64,000 nucleotides of DNA from Frankia alni ACN14a (GTDB taxonomy: Bacteria > Actinomycetota > Actinomycetes > Frankiales > Frankiaceae), in assembly GCF_000058485.1 (NCBI RefSeq), contig NC_008278.1, forward strand, positions 1,606,962 to 1,670,961, read 5' to 3'. Below, piece after piece: positions 16,661 to 23,896 of the stretch (the stretch's first letter is position 1; each line of letters starts with the position of its first letter). Below the pieces are notes generated by a model. The model was given only the letters and a program-made list of their open reading frames with translations. It was not told the DNA's origin and did no database searches. Made by a program: the position numbers and the translations under genes.

Positions 16661-17644
16661 TCAGCTCGCGGCGGTGACGGCGGCGCGGAAGCCGTCGGGG
16701 GTGAGCTGGGTGCCGGAGAGCTGCTTGCCGCCGATTTCGACGGTCGGCGTCTGCGCGACGCCGGCCTTCGACGCGTCGCTGTCGACCTTGGCGACGTAGC
16801 CGTCGTAGGTGCCGTTGTTGACGGCGTCCTTGTAGGCCTGCGAGGTCAGGCCGGCCTTGGCACCGAGCGTGAGCAGGGTGTCGTTGGTGAAGCCGCCGGT
16901 CTTCTCCTCCGGCTGGTTGGCGTACAGAACGTCGTGAAGCTGGCGGAACCTGCCCTCGTTCGCCGCGGCGGCCGCCGCGTTCGCCGCCCGCTTCGACTCG
17001 GGACCGAGGAACGACATCATGTGATAGTCAATCTTGATCTTGCCCTGATCGAGCAGGGCGCGGATCGTCGGGCCGGTCTGCGTCTCCAGCGCCCCGCAGG
17101 CGGGGCACTGGAAGTCCTCGTACAGGTCCACCGTCACGGGGGCGGACGCCTGGCCGACGATGATGCCGTTGTCGCGCCCGGTGGCCGTGGCCGGCAGCAC
17201 GACCGGCTTCGACTCCTCCCGCGAGTTCTGCACGGCAAAGCCGATCACGCCGGCGACGATGAGCACCACGACGACCACCCCGGCGACGATCAGATTGCGC
17301 CGGCGCCGTTCCTGAGCCGCCGCCGCAGCCCGGGCGGCCGCGGCCTTGGCCCGCCGGTCCTCGGCGCCCGCCTTGCCCCGCCGAGCCGGACCCGATCCGC
17401 CACCGGCTGCCCCCGCGGAGCTCGGCCCTGCCGCCGCTCTCGTCCCGGCACCGCCGCGGGCGCCGGCACTGCCTTCGGAGCTGACAGCGCCTCCGGAGCT
17501 GACAGCGTCTCCGGAGCTGGCGCCGCCTTCGGAGCCGGCCGCGGAGCTGGCGGCGGATCGGCCGGCGGACCTGGTCGCGGTCGGGACGTTGCGGCCGTTC
17601 CCGCCCTTGCCGCGGGTCTTAGAACTCGAAGCCATCTGTGTCAC
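16661..17644 (-). CDS. Membrane-anchored DsbA-family thiol-disulfide protein
   Basis: A 327-aa protein. About 115 N-terminal residues are Ala/Ser/Gly-rich, basic and probably disordered. One membrane helix follows, NLIVAGVVVVVLIVAGVIGF. An extracytoplasmic thioredoxin-fold domain comes next, with APVTVDLYEDFQCPACGALE carrying the CPAC active site, and VAQTPTVEIGGKQLSGTQLT with the cis-Pro loop. This matches the actinobacterial DsbA/DSBA-like oxidoreductases. Its start overlaps the MauE/DoxX gene by 26 bases; MASSS four residues later is an alternative start. With MauE and Sco1 upstream it forms an extracytoplasmic redox module, likely electron- or disulfide-exchange partners. Confidence 0.9.
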   Translation of the reverse strand: MTQMASSSKTRGKGGNGRNVPTATRSAGRSAASSAAGSEGGASSGDAVSSGGAVSSEGSAGARGGAGTRAAAGPSSAGAAGGGSGPARRGKAGAEDRRAKAAAARAAAAAQERRRRNLIVAGVVVVVLIVAGVIGFAVQNSREESKPVVLPATATGRDNGIIVGQASAPVTVDLYEDFQCPACGALETQTGPTIRALLDQGKIKIDYHMMSFLGPESKRAANAAAAAANEGRFRQLHDVLYANQPEEKTGGFTNDTLLTLGAKAGLTSQAYKDAVNNGTYDGYVAKVDSDASKAGVAQTPTVEIGGKQLSGTQLTPDGFRAAVTAAS

Positions 17645-18158
17645 TCCTGGAACGGTCGTTGACCGGCTTGTCGAGGATGCGGTCCACGGCGAGGTAGCCG
17701 CCGGGCCGCCAGGCGAGCAGCGCGGCCGCGGCGAGCAGCAGGCTGTCGCGGACCAGCTCGGAGGTGTAGTGCGTGGGGGCGTCGGCCGTCAGGTCGCCGC
17801 CGGAGGAGAAGCAGCCGCAGTCGATGCGCAGGCCGCGGGCCGCCGCCGAGGCGATGGCCGCGATGTAGACGGCGAACATCAGCGCCGACACCAGCGCGGT
17901 CACCCGCACCGCGAGTCCCACGACGAGCAGCACGCCGAGGGCGATCTCCAGAAACGGCACGCCGTAGGCCACCGGCTGCACCAGCGCCTCGGGCAGGATG
18001 CGAAACGCCCGCACCGAGCGCAGCATGCCGTCCGGATCGTTGACCTTCAGCAGGCCGGCGACGAGCCAGACGGCGCCGAGGGCCAGACGCAGGACGGTGG
18101 AGATGCCCCGGCTCGCCGGCTGCGTCGGCGTGGTGAGGCGGTAGGCAATCGTGTTCAT
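17619..18158 (-). CDS. MauE/DoxX-family redox membrane protein
   Basis: A 179-aa integral membrane protein with four predicted helices: LRLALGAVWLVAGLLKVNDP, YGVPFLEIALGVLLVVGLAV, TALVSALMFAVYIAAIASAA, and a C-terminal one near DSLLLAAAALLAWRPGGY. LKVNDPDGM and the Cys pair DCGCFSSGG are characteristic of MauE-type DoxX proteins, which in many bacteria work with thioredoxin-like partners. The ATG overlaps the Sco1 stop by four bases (ATGA) and its 3' end overlaps the DsbA gene, so the three genes are translationally coupled. Confidence 0.88.
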   Translation of the reverse strand: MNTIAYRLTTPTQPASRGISTVLRLALGAVWLVAGLLKVNDPDGMLRSVRAFRILPEALVQPVAYGVPFLEIALGVLLVVGLAVRVTALVSALMFAVYIAAIASAAARGLRIDCGCFSSGGDLTADAPTHYTSELVRDSLLLAAAALLAWRPGGYLAVDRILDKPVNDRSRSDTDGFEF

Positions 18159-19060
18159 GACCGGGCTTCTGGTCCGGACCGCTCGGCGGTCAGCTTGGGC
18201 AGGTCGTCGATGTAGGCCTGGACGCCCGTGCCCGCCAGGTACAGCGCGCGGATCCGGTCGTCCCGGGAGAAGGCGATCACCTGGGAGCCGTGGGTGACCA
18301 GAACGGAACCGTCGGCCTGGACCTCGGGCTTCTCCAGGGGGACGCCCAGGGCCTCGGCCTCGGTCTGGATCCGGTCGAACGTGCCACGGACACCGATGAA
18401 GGTCGCGTCGAACTGCCTAAGCCAACGACTGAGAACCGGCCCGGTATCCCGATCAGGATCGGACGTCACGAAAACGACCGCGATCTGCTGCCGTACGTCC
18501 GGTTTGACCTCGGTGAGTGCCGAGGAGATGTCCGCCATCGTCGTCGGGCAGACGTCGGGGCAGTGCGTGTAGCCGAAGAACAGCAGGGTGACCTTTCCCT
18601 TCGTCCGTTCCCGCAGGTCGAAGGGACGTCCGTCGGTATCGGTCAGATTCAGGGCGGGTTTGGCCAGCCGCTGCGCCGGAACGGTGCCGTGCAGACCGTC
18701 ATCGCCCCCGTCGCCCGCGTCGACGACGGTCACCCCGTTGTTCGTTCCGGAACCGGCGCAGGCGGTGACCAGCAACAGCGACGAGACGGCCAACGCCGAC
18801 CCGAGGATGGCGAACAGTCGCCGCGGCCGTCGCCGACCGGCCGCCGGCGACGGCTGGGCGAGCAGCGACGGCTGAACGGCCGCGGCGGCCGAGCCGGCAG
18901 AGGAGGGCTGGCCGGCCGGGGAGGGCTGGCCGGCCGGGGAGGGCTGGGTGGCCGGGGGCGGCCCGATCGGGGGGGACAGGGGAACGGGTGGGACCGCGTG
19001 GCGGGAGGTGGACCGGCCGAGGCGGACGGGGACCTCGCGACGGGGACGGATCAGGGACAT
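18155..19060 (-). CDS. Sco1/SenC-family copper lipoprotein
   Basis: A 301-aa protein. The N-terminus is a Pro-rich cytoplasmic stretch with the repeat SPAGQPSPAGQPSSAG, then a hydrophobic segment ending in the lipobox LVTAC. The extracytoplasmic thioredoxin-fold domain has FFGYTHCPDVCPTTMADI with the CxxxC copper site and VTHGSQVIAF supplying the third ligand His. This is the Sco family, which delivers copper to the CuA centre of cytochrome oxidase or acts as a thiol reductase. The ATG at 19060 has GGAG five bases upstream. It is the first gene of the Sco1-MauE-DsbA cluster. Confidence 0.92.
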   Translation of the reverse strand: MSLIRPRREVPVRLGRSTSRHAVPPVPLSPPIGPPPATQPSPAGQPSPAGQPSSAGSAAAAVQPSLLAQPSPAAGRRRPRRLFAILGSALAVSSLLLVTACAGSGTNNGVTVVDAGDGGDDGLHGTVPAQRLAKPALNLTDTDGRPFDLRERTKGKVTLLFFGYTHCPDVCPTTMADISSALTEVKPDVRQQIAVVFVTSDPDRDTGPVLSRWLRQFDATFIGVRGTFDRIQTEAEALGVPLEKPEVQADGSVLVTHGSQVIAFSRDDRIRALYLAGTGVQAYIDDLPKLTAERSGPEARS

Positions 19061-19299
19061 GACACTCCAGGAGCGGGCGCCGCAGGCGCGCGGGATCGCC
19101 ACCGGCCGGCGGCGGGCGTGATCAAAGATGATCGACGTACAAGCCGTGGGTGACGGGCTGACGGACTGATGAGGCAAAGCGGGACGCGCGGCGACGCCAC
19201 AGACGGCCCGTGCAGGCAACAGACGGCCCGCACAGGTAGCCAGACGGCGGCACAGGCAACGCAGCGATGCCCCACCGCCCGGCCCGCGGCGCAGCGCAG

Positions 19300-20217
19300 C
19301 TAGACCGCGGCGACCCGCCACGCATCCCGGAACGATCTGATGGCGAGCGGCACCGGCGGGCCGCGCCGAGCGACGGCATGACGCAGCAACAGCAGGCGCG
19401 GGCGCCCCCTCGATCCCGCTCGCCCGATCGGCGCGAACCGCAGGGCCGGCGCCGCACGCGGCGAGGTCGCCTGGAGGGTGGGCAGCCGGCACGCCAGCAG
19501 CCGACCGGCGGCCACCAACACCTCCGCGCCGCGTCGGGCCCACCAGAACATCAGCGCCGCGGCCAGGGCGTGGGCGAGCAGCATCGCCAGGGCGGCCGCG
19601 CCGGCCGAGGCGGACGCGGGAACGAACGCAGCCAGGCCGTCGACGTGACGGTGGCCCGCGGCCGACGCGTCGGCTGAACCGGTCCCGGCCGCGACCCGAC
19701 GGGCGGCCGCCAGCAGCGCCGGATCGACGTGCGCCAGCCCGGAACCGGCCTCCTGCGCGGGAGCAGTTGGCCCGGGGCGCAGCGCCGAGCCGACCACTGC
19801 CCTGGCGGCCTGCACCGCCGATGCGGCGCCGGCGCGGCCATCGTGGCAGAGGAGCACGCCGAGCAGGCGATCGCCGCGCGCAGCCTGTGGCGCGGCCCCG
19901 CAGCCGACCGCGGCGAGCGCCGCGTGCAGGAGGCCCTGGACGGCGAGCAGGCCGCCGAAGGTCCGCGGCCCGCCGATCCGTCGGCGCGGGCCGTGCTGGT
20001 GCCGGGCCGCGGGTGCGGCCCGGCGGCCGGCCAGGACCGGTCGGACGATCTCGGCCGCGATGGCGAGCAGGACGGCGACCAGCGCGACGAGGAACAGCCG
20101 GCGGGTCGGCGGCGCCTGGCCGGTCAGCGGAAGGTGAGCGAGCAGTGCCCAGGCCACCGCCGGCACCGCGAACGCGGCTCCGGCGAGAGCGCCGCGAGGG
20201 ACCACGGCGCAGAGCAC
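19300..20217 (-). CDS. Putative integral membrane protein near the copper/redox genes
   Basis: About 305 aa with several hydrophobic segments: GALAGAAFAVPAVAWALLAH, RLFLVALVAVLLAIAAEIVR, FGGLLAVQGLLHAALAAVGC, and AALAMLLAHALAAALMFWWA. His residues lie within or next to the helices (LLHAAL, GHRHVDG, LAHALAA). Actinobacterial membrane proteins of this pattern often accompany copper-handling genes, so copper involvement is plausible, but that is inference. The start is uncertain: GTG at 20217 or 20205 begins the hydrophobic part, and the open frame extends further into Arg/Pro/His repeats that look non-coding. It lies 240 bp upstream of the Sco1 gene on the same strand. Confidence 0.6.
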   Translation of the reverse strand: MLCAVVPRGALAGAAFAVPAVAWALLAHLPLTGQAPPTRRLFLVALVAVLLAIAAEIVRPVLAGRRAAPAARHQHGPRRRIGGPRTFGGLLAVQGLLHAALAAVGCGAAPQAARGDRLLGVLLCHDGRAGAASAVQAARAVVGSALRPGPTAPAQEAGSGLAHVDPALLAAARRVAAGTGSADASAAGHRHVDGLAAFVPASASAGAAALAMLLAHALAAALMFWWARRGAEVLVAAGRLLACRLPTLQATSPRAAPALRFAPIGRAGSRGRPRLLLLRHAVARRGPPVPLAIRSFRDAWRVAAV

Positions 20218-20600
20218 GCCGCCGCGCTGTGGGCGGTGCGGGCGGTGCGGGCGGTGTGGGCGCGGTTGATGCCGCGGGTGCGGGGGGTCAGGACTGGGCG
20301 GCCCGGGGCGATGCCCTCCCGGGTCAGACCGTTGCCGACCGCCGCGCACAGCCCTCAGCGTAATGTCCGGCGCCTCGCGATCCCCGGTCAGTCCGGCCCG
20401 CCGTCGGCGAGCCGGTCGACGGCCTGGGCTGATCCACGGACGCGGGCCGGGGGCGACAGGTCGGAGGCAGGCGCCGAAGTGGGGGCAAGCCGGCACGCGG
20501 GGGCAAACGTGAGAGACCTCCTGGCGACCACTCGACGTTTCGCCTCGCCGGGGGGTGGTCGGTCTGGCACGATCAGAACAGGCCGGCCGCACCCGAGGGG

Positions 20601-20660
20601 GTCGCACCTGGCAGGGGCGCACCCGGCAGGGCCGCGCCCAGCAGGGCCGCACCTGACGGG
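20601..20660. repeat. 15-bp tandem repeat, four units
   Basis: Four imperfect 15-bp units of the form GNCGCACCTGGCAGG between the membrane-protein gene and the DUF3618 gene, ending about 80 bp upstream of the latter's start. Confidence 0.75.
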
Positions 20661-20738
20661 GTCGTCCGCGGTGCGGCGTCGAGCGATCGGCGCGCACCGT
20701 GACCGCCGCCATCCGCACCGGACGAGAGGGCAACATTC

Positions 20739-21155
20739 GTGCCGCAGGACCCGGCCGTCATCCAGCGGCAGATCGAGGAGACCCGCGCCGAACTGGCCGA
20801 GACGATCGACTCGATCGCCGAGATCGTCAGTCCACGCCGGATCGCCGAGCGCACGCAGGAGCAGCTCCGGATCAGGGCTGCCGAGCTGCGGCAGCGCTAC
20901 GGCCCCGCGCTCGGGCTCGGCCCGGGCCCGGACGCGCCGCAACTACCCGCGGGTCCCGGCACGACGGCCGGCGGGGTGCTGGTCCCCGGCGGGGGCCGGG
21001 CCGGCGGGTCCGGGGTGAACCGGCTGTCCCAGAGCGGCGGCGTGACCCTCGTGCGGGTCGTGCGGTGGGATCGGGTGGCCCTGGTCGGCGGGGGTCTGCT
21101 GCTGTTCGCCGGCGGGGTACGGCGCCGGCGGCGGCGGTCCTCCCGCCGCGCATGA
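20739..21155 (+). CDS. DUF3618-domain protein
   Basis: A 138-aa protein. DPAVIQRQIEETRAELAETI followed by DSIAEIVSPRRIAERTQEQL is the DUF3618 signature, an amphipathic helix found in actinobacterial envelope-associated proteins. A Gly/Pro-rich linker and one hydrophobic segment (VALVGGGLLLFAGGV) follow, ending in an Arg-rich tail, so it is probably a membrane protein with its C-terminus inside. The GTG start is fixed by the domain boundary. Its stop overlaps the ATG of the phosphatase gene (ATGA), so the two are translated together. The family function is unknown. Confidence 0.85.
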   Translation: MPQDPAVIQRQIEETRAELAETIDSIAEIVSPRRIAERTQEQLRIRAAELRQRYGPALGLGPGPDAPQLPAGPGTTAGGVLVPGGGRAGGSGVNRLSQSGGVTLVRVVRWDRVALVGGGLLLFAGGVRRRRRRSSRRA

Positions 21156-21754
21156 CCGCACAGGTCCCGCCGGGCCGGGTGGTGCTGCTGCGCCACGGGG
21201 AGACCGAGTGGAGCCGGCTCGGTCGGCACACGGGCCGCACGGACGTCGAGCTCACCGCCGAGGGGGAACGCCAGGCCGCCGGGCAGGCCGCTCGGCTGTC
21301 GACGTGGTCCTTCGGGCTCGTCGCAACCAGCCCGCGGCTGCGGGCTCGACGCACCGCCGACCTCGCCGGCCTCGTCACCACCTCCGAGACCGCGCGGGAG
21401 TGCTGGGACGACCTGGCCGAATGGGACTACGGCGACTACGAGGGAATCACCACGGCGACGATCCGTGAGACGGTGCCCGGCTGGACGGTGTGGACCGCGC
21501 CGGTGCCCGGTGGTGAGACCGCCGAGCAGGTCGGCGCGCGGGCCGACGCGGTGCTGGACCGGCTGCGCCCCTGGCTGGGGCGCGGCGACGTCGCGCTCGT
21601 CGGGCACGGGCACATGCTGCGGGTGCTCGCCGCCCGCTGGCTCGGTCTGCCGCCCCGGGCAGGGGCGTACTTCGTGCTGAACGCGGGTGGGCTGTCGGTG
21701 CTCGGTCACGAGCACGAGGCGCCGGTGGTCGAGGCCCTCAACCTGCCGGCCTGA
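21152..21754 (+). CDS. Histidine phosphatase (phosphoglycerate mutase-like)
   Basis: A 200-aa protein of the histidine phosphatase superfamily. VVLLRHGETEWSRLGRHTGR carries the RHG catalytic motif, VATSPRLRARRTADL has the second Arg, and VALVGHGHMLRVLAARWLGL has the second catalytic His. AEWDYGDYEGIT is typical of the cofactor-dependent mutase-like phosphatases. It is probably a broad phosphatase rather than a glycolytic mutase, because the length and the DYGDYEG region fit the CobC/GpmB side. It starts inside the DUF3618 stop codon. Confidence 0.92.
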   Translation: MTAQVPPGRVVLLRHGETEWSRLGRHTGRTDVELTAEGERQAAGQAARLSTWSFGLVATSPRLRARRTADLAGLVTTSETARECWDDLAEWDYGDYEGITTATIRETVPGWTVWTAPVPGGETAEQVGARADAVLDRLRPWLGRGDVALVGHGHMLRVLAARWLGLPPRAGAYFVLNAGGLSVLGHEHEAPVVEALNLPA

Positions 21755-21790
21755 CCCCGTGCCGCGTCGGCCCCCGCCGCCGGGCGTGCG

Positions 21791-23026
21791 CTACAGGTTC
21801 CCGCTGCGCCGCAGGCCGGCCAGGGCGACGATCCCGGGCAGGACCGGCAGCCAGAAGCTGATCACCCGGTAGACGAGGACGGCGGCAAGCATGGTCGCGG
21901 CGTCGCCGCCGGCGGCCGCCAGCCCGAAGGCCAGCGCGGGTTCGAGCGCGCCCACCCCGCCGGCCGTCGGCGCCGCGCCGGCCACCATGGAGCCGACGAG
22001 GTAGACGGTGGCCACCGACATCACCGAGATGCTGGCCCCGAAGGCCCAGACCGTGCAGGCCAGCGCCAGGATCTGGAACAGGCGGGTGCCGGCCTGGGAC
22101 AGCAGCAGGACCGTGGCGCGTCCGGGGGAGTGCGCGAGGACCGACAGATGAGCGCGGAAGGCCCGGACGGCGGGACGCGCCATCGCCCGCACCCGCGGAT
22201 GGGCGACGGTCCCGGTCACGAGCGCGCAGACGACCACGCAGCCGAGCAGCACCGGGCCCGCGCCGATCCCCTCGAGGGTGGACCGGACCGGGCTGACCAC
22301 CGCCGCGCCGATCCCCGAATCGCTGAGCGTCCCGGCCACGATGACGATGCCGGCCAGGTGGGAGACCGCGCCCGCGGCCTTGATCGACGCGACGGCGGCG
22401 AGCGCCGCGGGCCGGGTCATCCCGCGCTTCTCCAGGAACCGCAGGTGGACCGCGATGGCGCCGAGGCCGGCGGGGACGATCCGGTTCGCCGCCGCGGCGG
22501 CCACCTGGACGCCCGTCACCGTGCGCAGCTGCACTCGCAGGCCGCTGGCCGCGCGCATGGACAGGCCGTTGGCGACGTAGAACAGCGCCGTGCAGCAGGC
22601 ACACGCGGCGAGCCAGTGCCATCGCGGGGCGGGCACCCCGGACAGCCGGGAGACGGCGTCCCCGCGGAAGCGCACCGCCAGCACGACCAGCAGCGCCGCG
22701 ACGACGATCCCGCACAGCAGGGGCCGGCGCCGGGACCGCGCCAGGCCGACGGCGAGGGGCTCGTCGAAGACGTGCCGGTCGGGGTCGACGGCACCGGCCG
22801 GGTGTTCCGCCGGCACGGCCCCGACGTTCTCGGGCCTGGCCGGGCGGCGGCGCTGGCGGGGCAGCGTCTCGGGCGGGTCGGTCGGTACGGGGGCGCTCTC
22901 CGCGCCGAGCAGGACCGGGATCTCTATGACAACCCCCGTAGGGCCGGAGCAGTGGTCACGGTCGTGACGATGGAGACGCAGGTCACGGTACGCGAGTTGG
23001 CTGAACAACACCTGAAGCATCCGCAT
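21791..23026 (-). CDS. Flippase-like membrane protein (LPG synthase transmembrane-domain family)
   Basis: A 411-aa integral membrane protein. The N-terminal 90 residues are hydrophilic, followed by about seven or eight helices. AANRIVPAGLGAIAVHLRFL and VYLVGSMVAGAAPTAGGVGA, continuing LEPALAFGL, are hallmark stretches of the lysylphosphatidylglycerol synthase TM region/flippase-like family (the P-x-P/A-G-G-x-G-x-x-E motif). Members move or help attach lipids across membranes. The catalytic aminoacyltransferase domain of MprF is absent. The start is uncertain within the hydrophilic N-terminus; ATG at 23026 is the longest choice. It converges on the phosphatase gene. Confidence 0.85.
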   Translation of the reverse strand: MRMLQVLFSQLAYRDLRLHRHDRDHCSGPTGVVIEIPVLLGAESAPVPTDPPETLPRQRRRPARPENVGAVPAEHPAGAVDPDRHVFDEPLAVGLARSRRRPLLCGIVVAALLVVLAVRFRGDAVSRLSGVPAPRWHWLAACACCTALFYVANGLSMRAASGLRVQLRTVTGVQVAAAAANRIVPAGLGAIAVHLRFLEKRGMTRPAALAAVASIKAAGAVSHLAGIVIVAGTLSDSGIGAAVVSPVRSTLEGIGAGPVLLGCVVVCALVTGTVAHPRVRAMARPAVRAFRAHLSVLAHSPGRATVLLLSQAGTRLFQILALACTVWAFGASISVMSVATVYLVGSMVAGAAPTAGGVGALEPALAFGLAAAGGDAATMLAAVLVYRVISFWLPVLPGIVALAGLRRSGNL

Positions 23027-23207
23027 TGTCGGCCTGACTAACTCCGGTCGTCGGCGCAGGGAGCGGACAAATCATCCGATGGTGCCGGTGCGGGCCACGA
23101 GGTCGGCCGCCACGGCTTCGCGGTAGGAAACATGTGGGAGATATGTGCAGAAATGCCGCTTTAACACTTCTTCGGCTGGTCGATGCCGGGCGGCGTTCGA
23201 AGCTCCG

Positions 23208-23654
23208 TCAGGAGCCGCAGGCTACCTCCAGCGAATCCTCCTGACGTGGCGGATCCGGCTGGCGGGGAAGATCGAACCAGACCTGCTTGCCCGGCCCCTG
23301 GCCGTCCAGGATGTCGACGACACCCCACTGCAGGGCCAGCGCGGCGACCAGGTGCATGCCCCGGCCGGACTCGTCGTCCTCGCCGGCGGGCTTCAGCGCC
23401 GGATGCTGCGCGGTCCCGTCGTCGACGGCGATGCGGATCCGGTCGGCCTGCAGCTCGACGCTCAGGCACAGCGCGCTGCGGTCGCCGACGAACCGCACGG
23501 CGTTTGTCACGACCTCGCTGACGAGGAGCTGCGCGACGTCGACGGTCTCGGGGCGGCTCCAGGCGGCGAGCAGTTCGGCGACCAGGCGGCGGGCCCGTCC
23601 GGCGGCCCGGGGATCGGCGGGCAGGTCGAAGCGTGCGGTCAGTGCCTCGGCCAC
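23208..23654 (-). CDS. Anti-sigma-type ATP-binding regulatory protein (RsbW/SpoIIAB-like)
   Basis: A 148-aa single-domain GHKL ATPase. AQLLVSEVVTNAVRFVGDRS contains the N-box (SEVVTNAV). RIAVDDGTAQHP is a modified G1 box (D-D-G), and GRGMHLVAALALQWGVV the G2 box (G-R-G-M). This short serine/threonine kinase-like form is abundant in actinobacteria as an anti-sigma or switch protein. The GTG at 23654 has an AGGTGAGG site. No sigma factor or anti-anti-sigma gene is adjacent, so its partner is unknown. Confidence 0.88.
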   Translation of the reverse strand: MAEALTARFDLPADPRAAGRARRLVAELLAAWSRPETVDVAQLLVSEVVTNAVRFVGDRSALCLSVELQADRIRIAVDDGTAQHPALKPAGEDDESGRGMHLVAALALQWGVVDILDGQGPGKQVWFDLPRQPDPPRQEDSLEVACGS

Positions 23655-23896
23655 GCCTCACCTTCCGTGGAATCGGGCGGGACGGTTCCGTCGTCCGTTG
23701 CCGTCCTCGCGCCAGGCGAGCTGCCCGGCGACGCGTACCTGCCACACCGCTCGCCACCTCAAACCTGCACCGTCCGTGGCCCTCGGTCGCCTTGACGACC
23801 ACGTGCCGCATCTGGATACCGCGCGACGGGACCTTCCGCGGCACGACGCGCCGCGGGCACGGCTCGGCATGCGGCGCAGCGGGGTCCACCGGGGGC

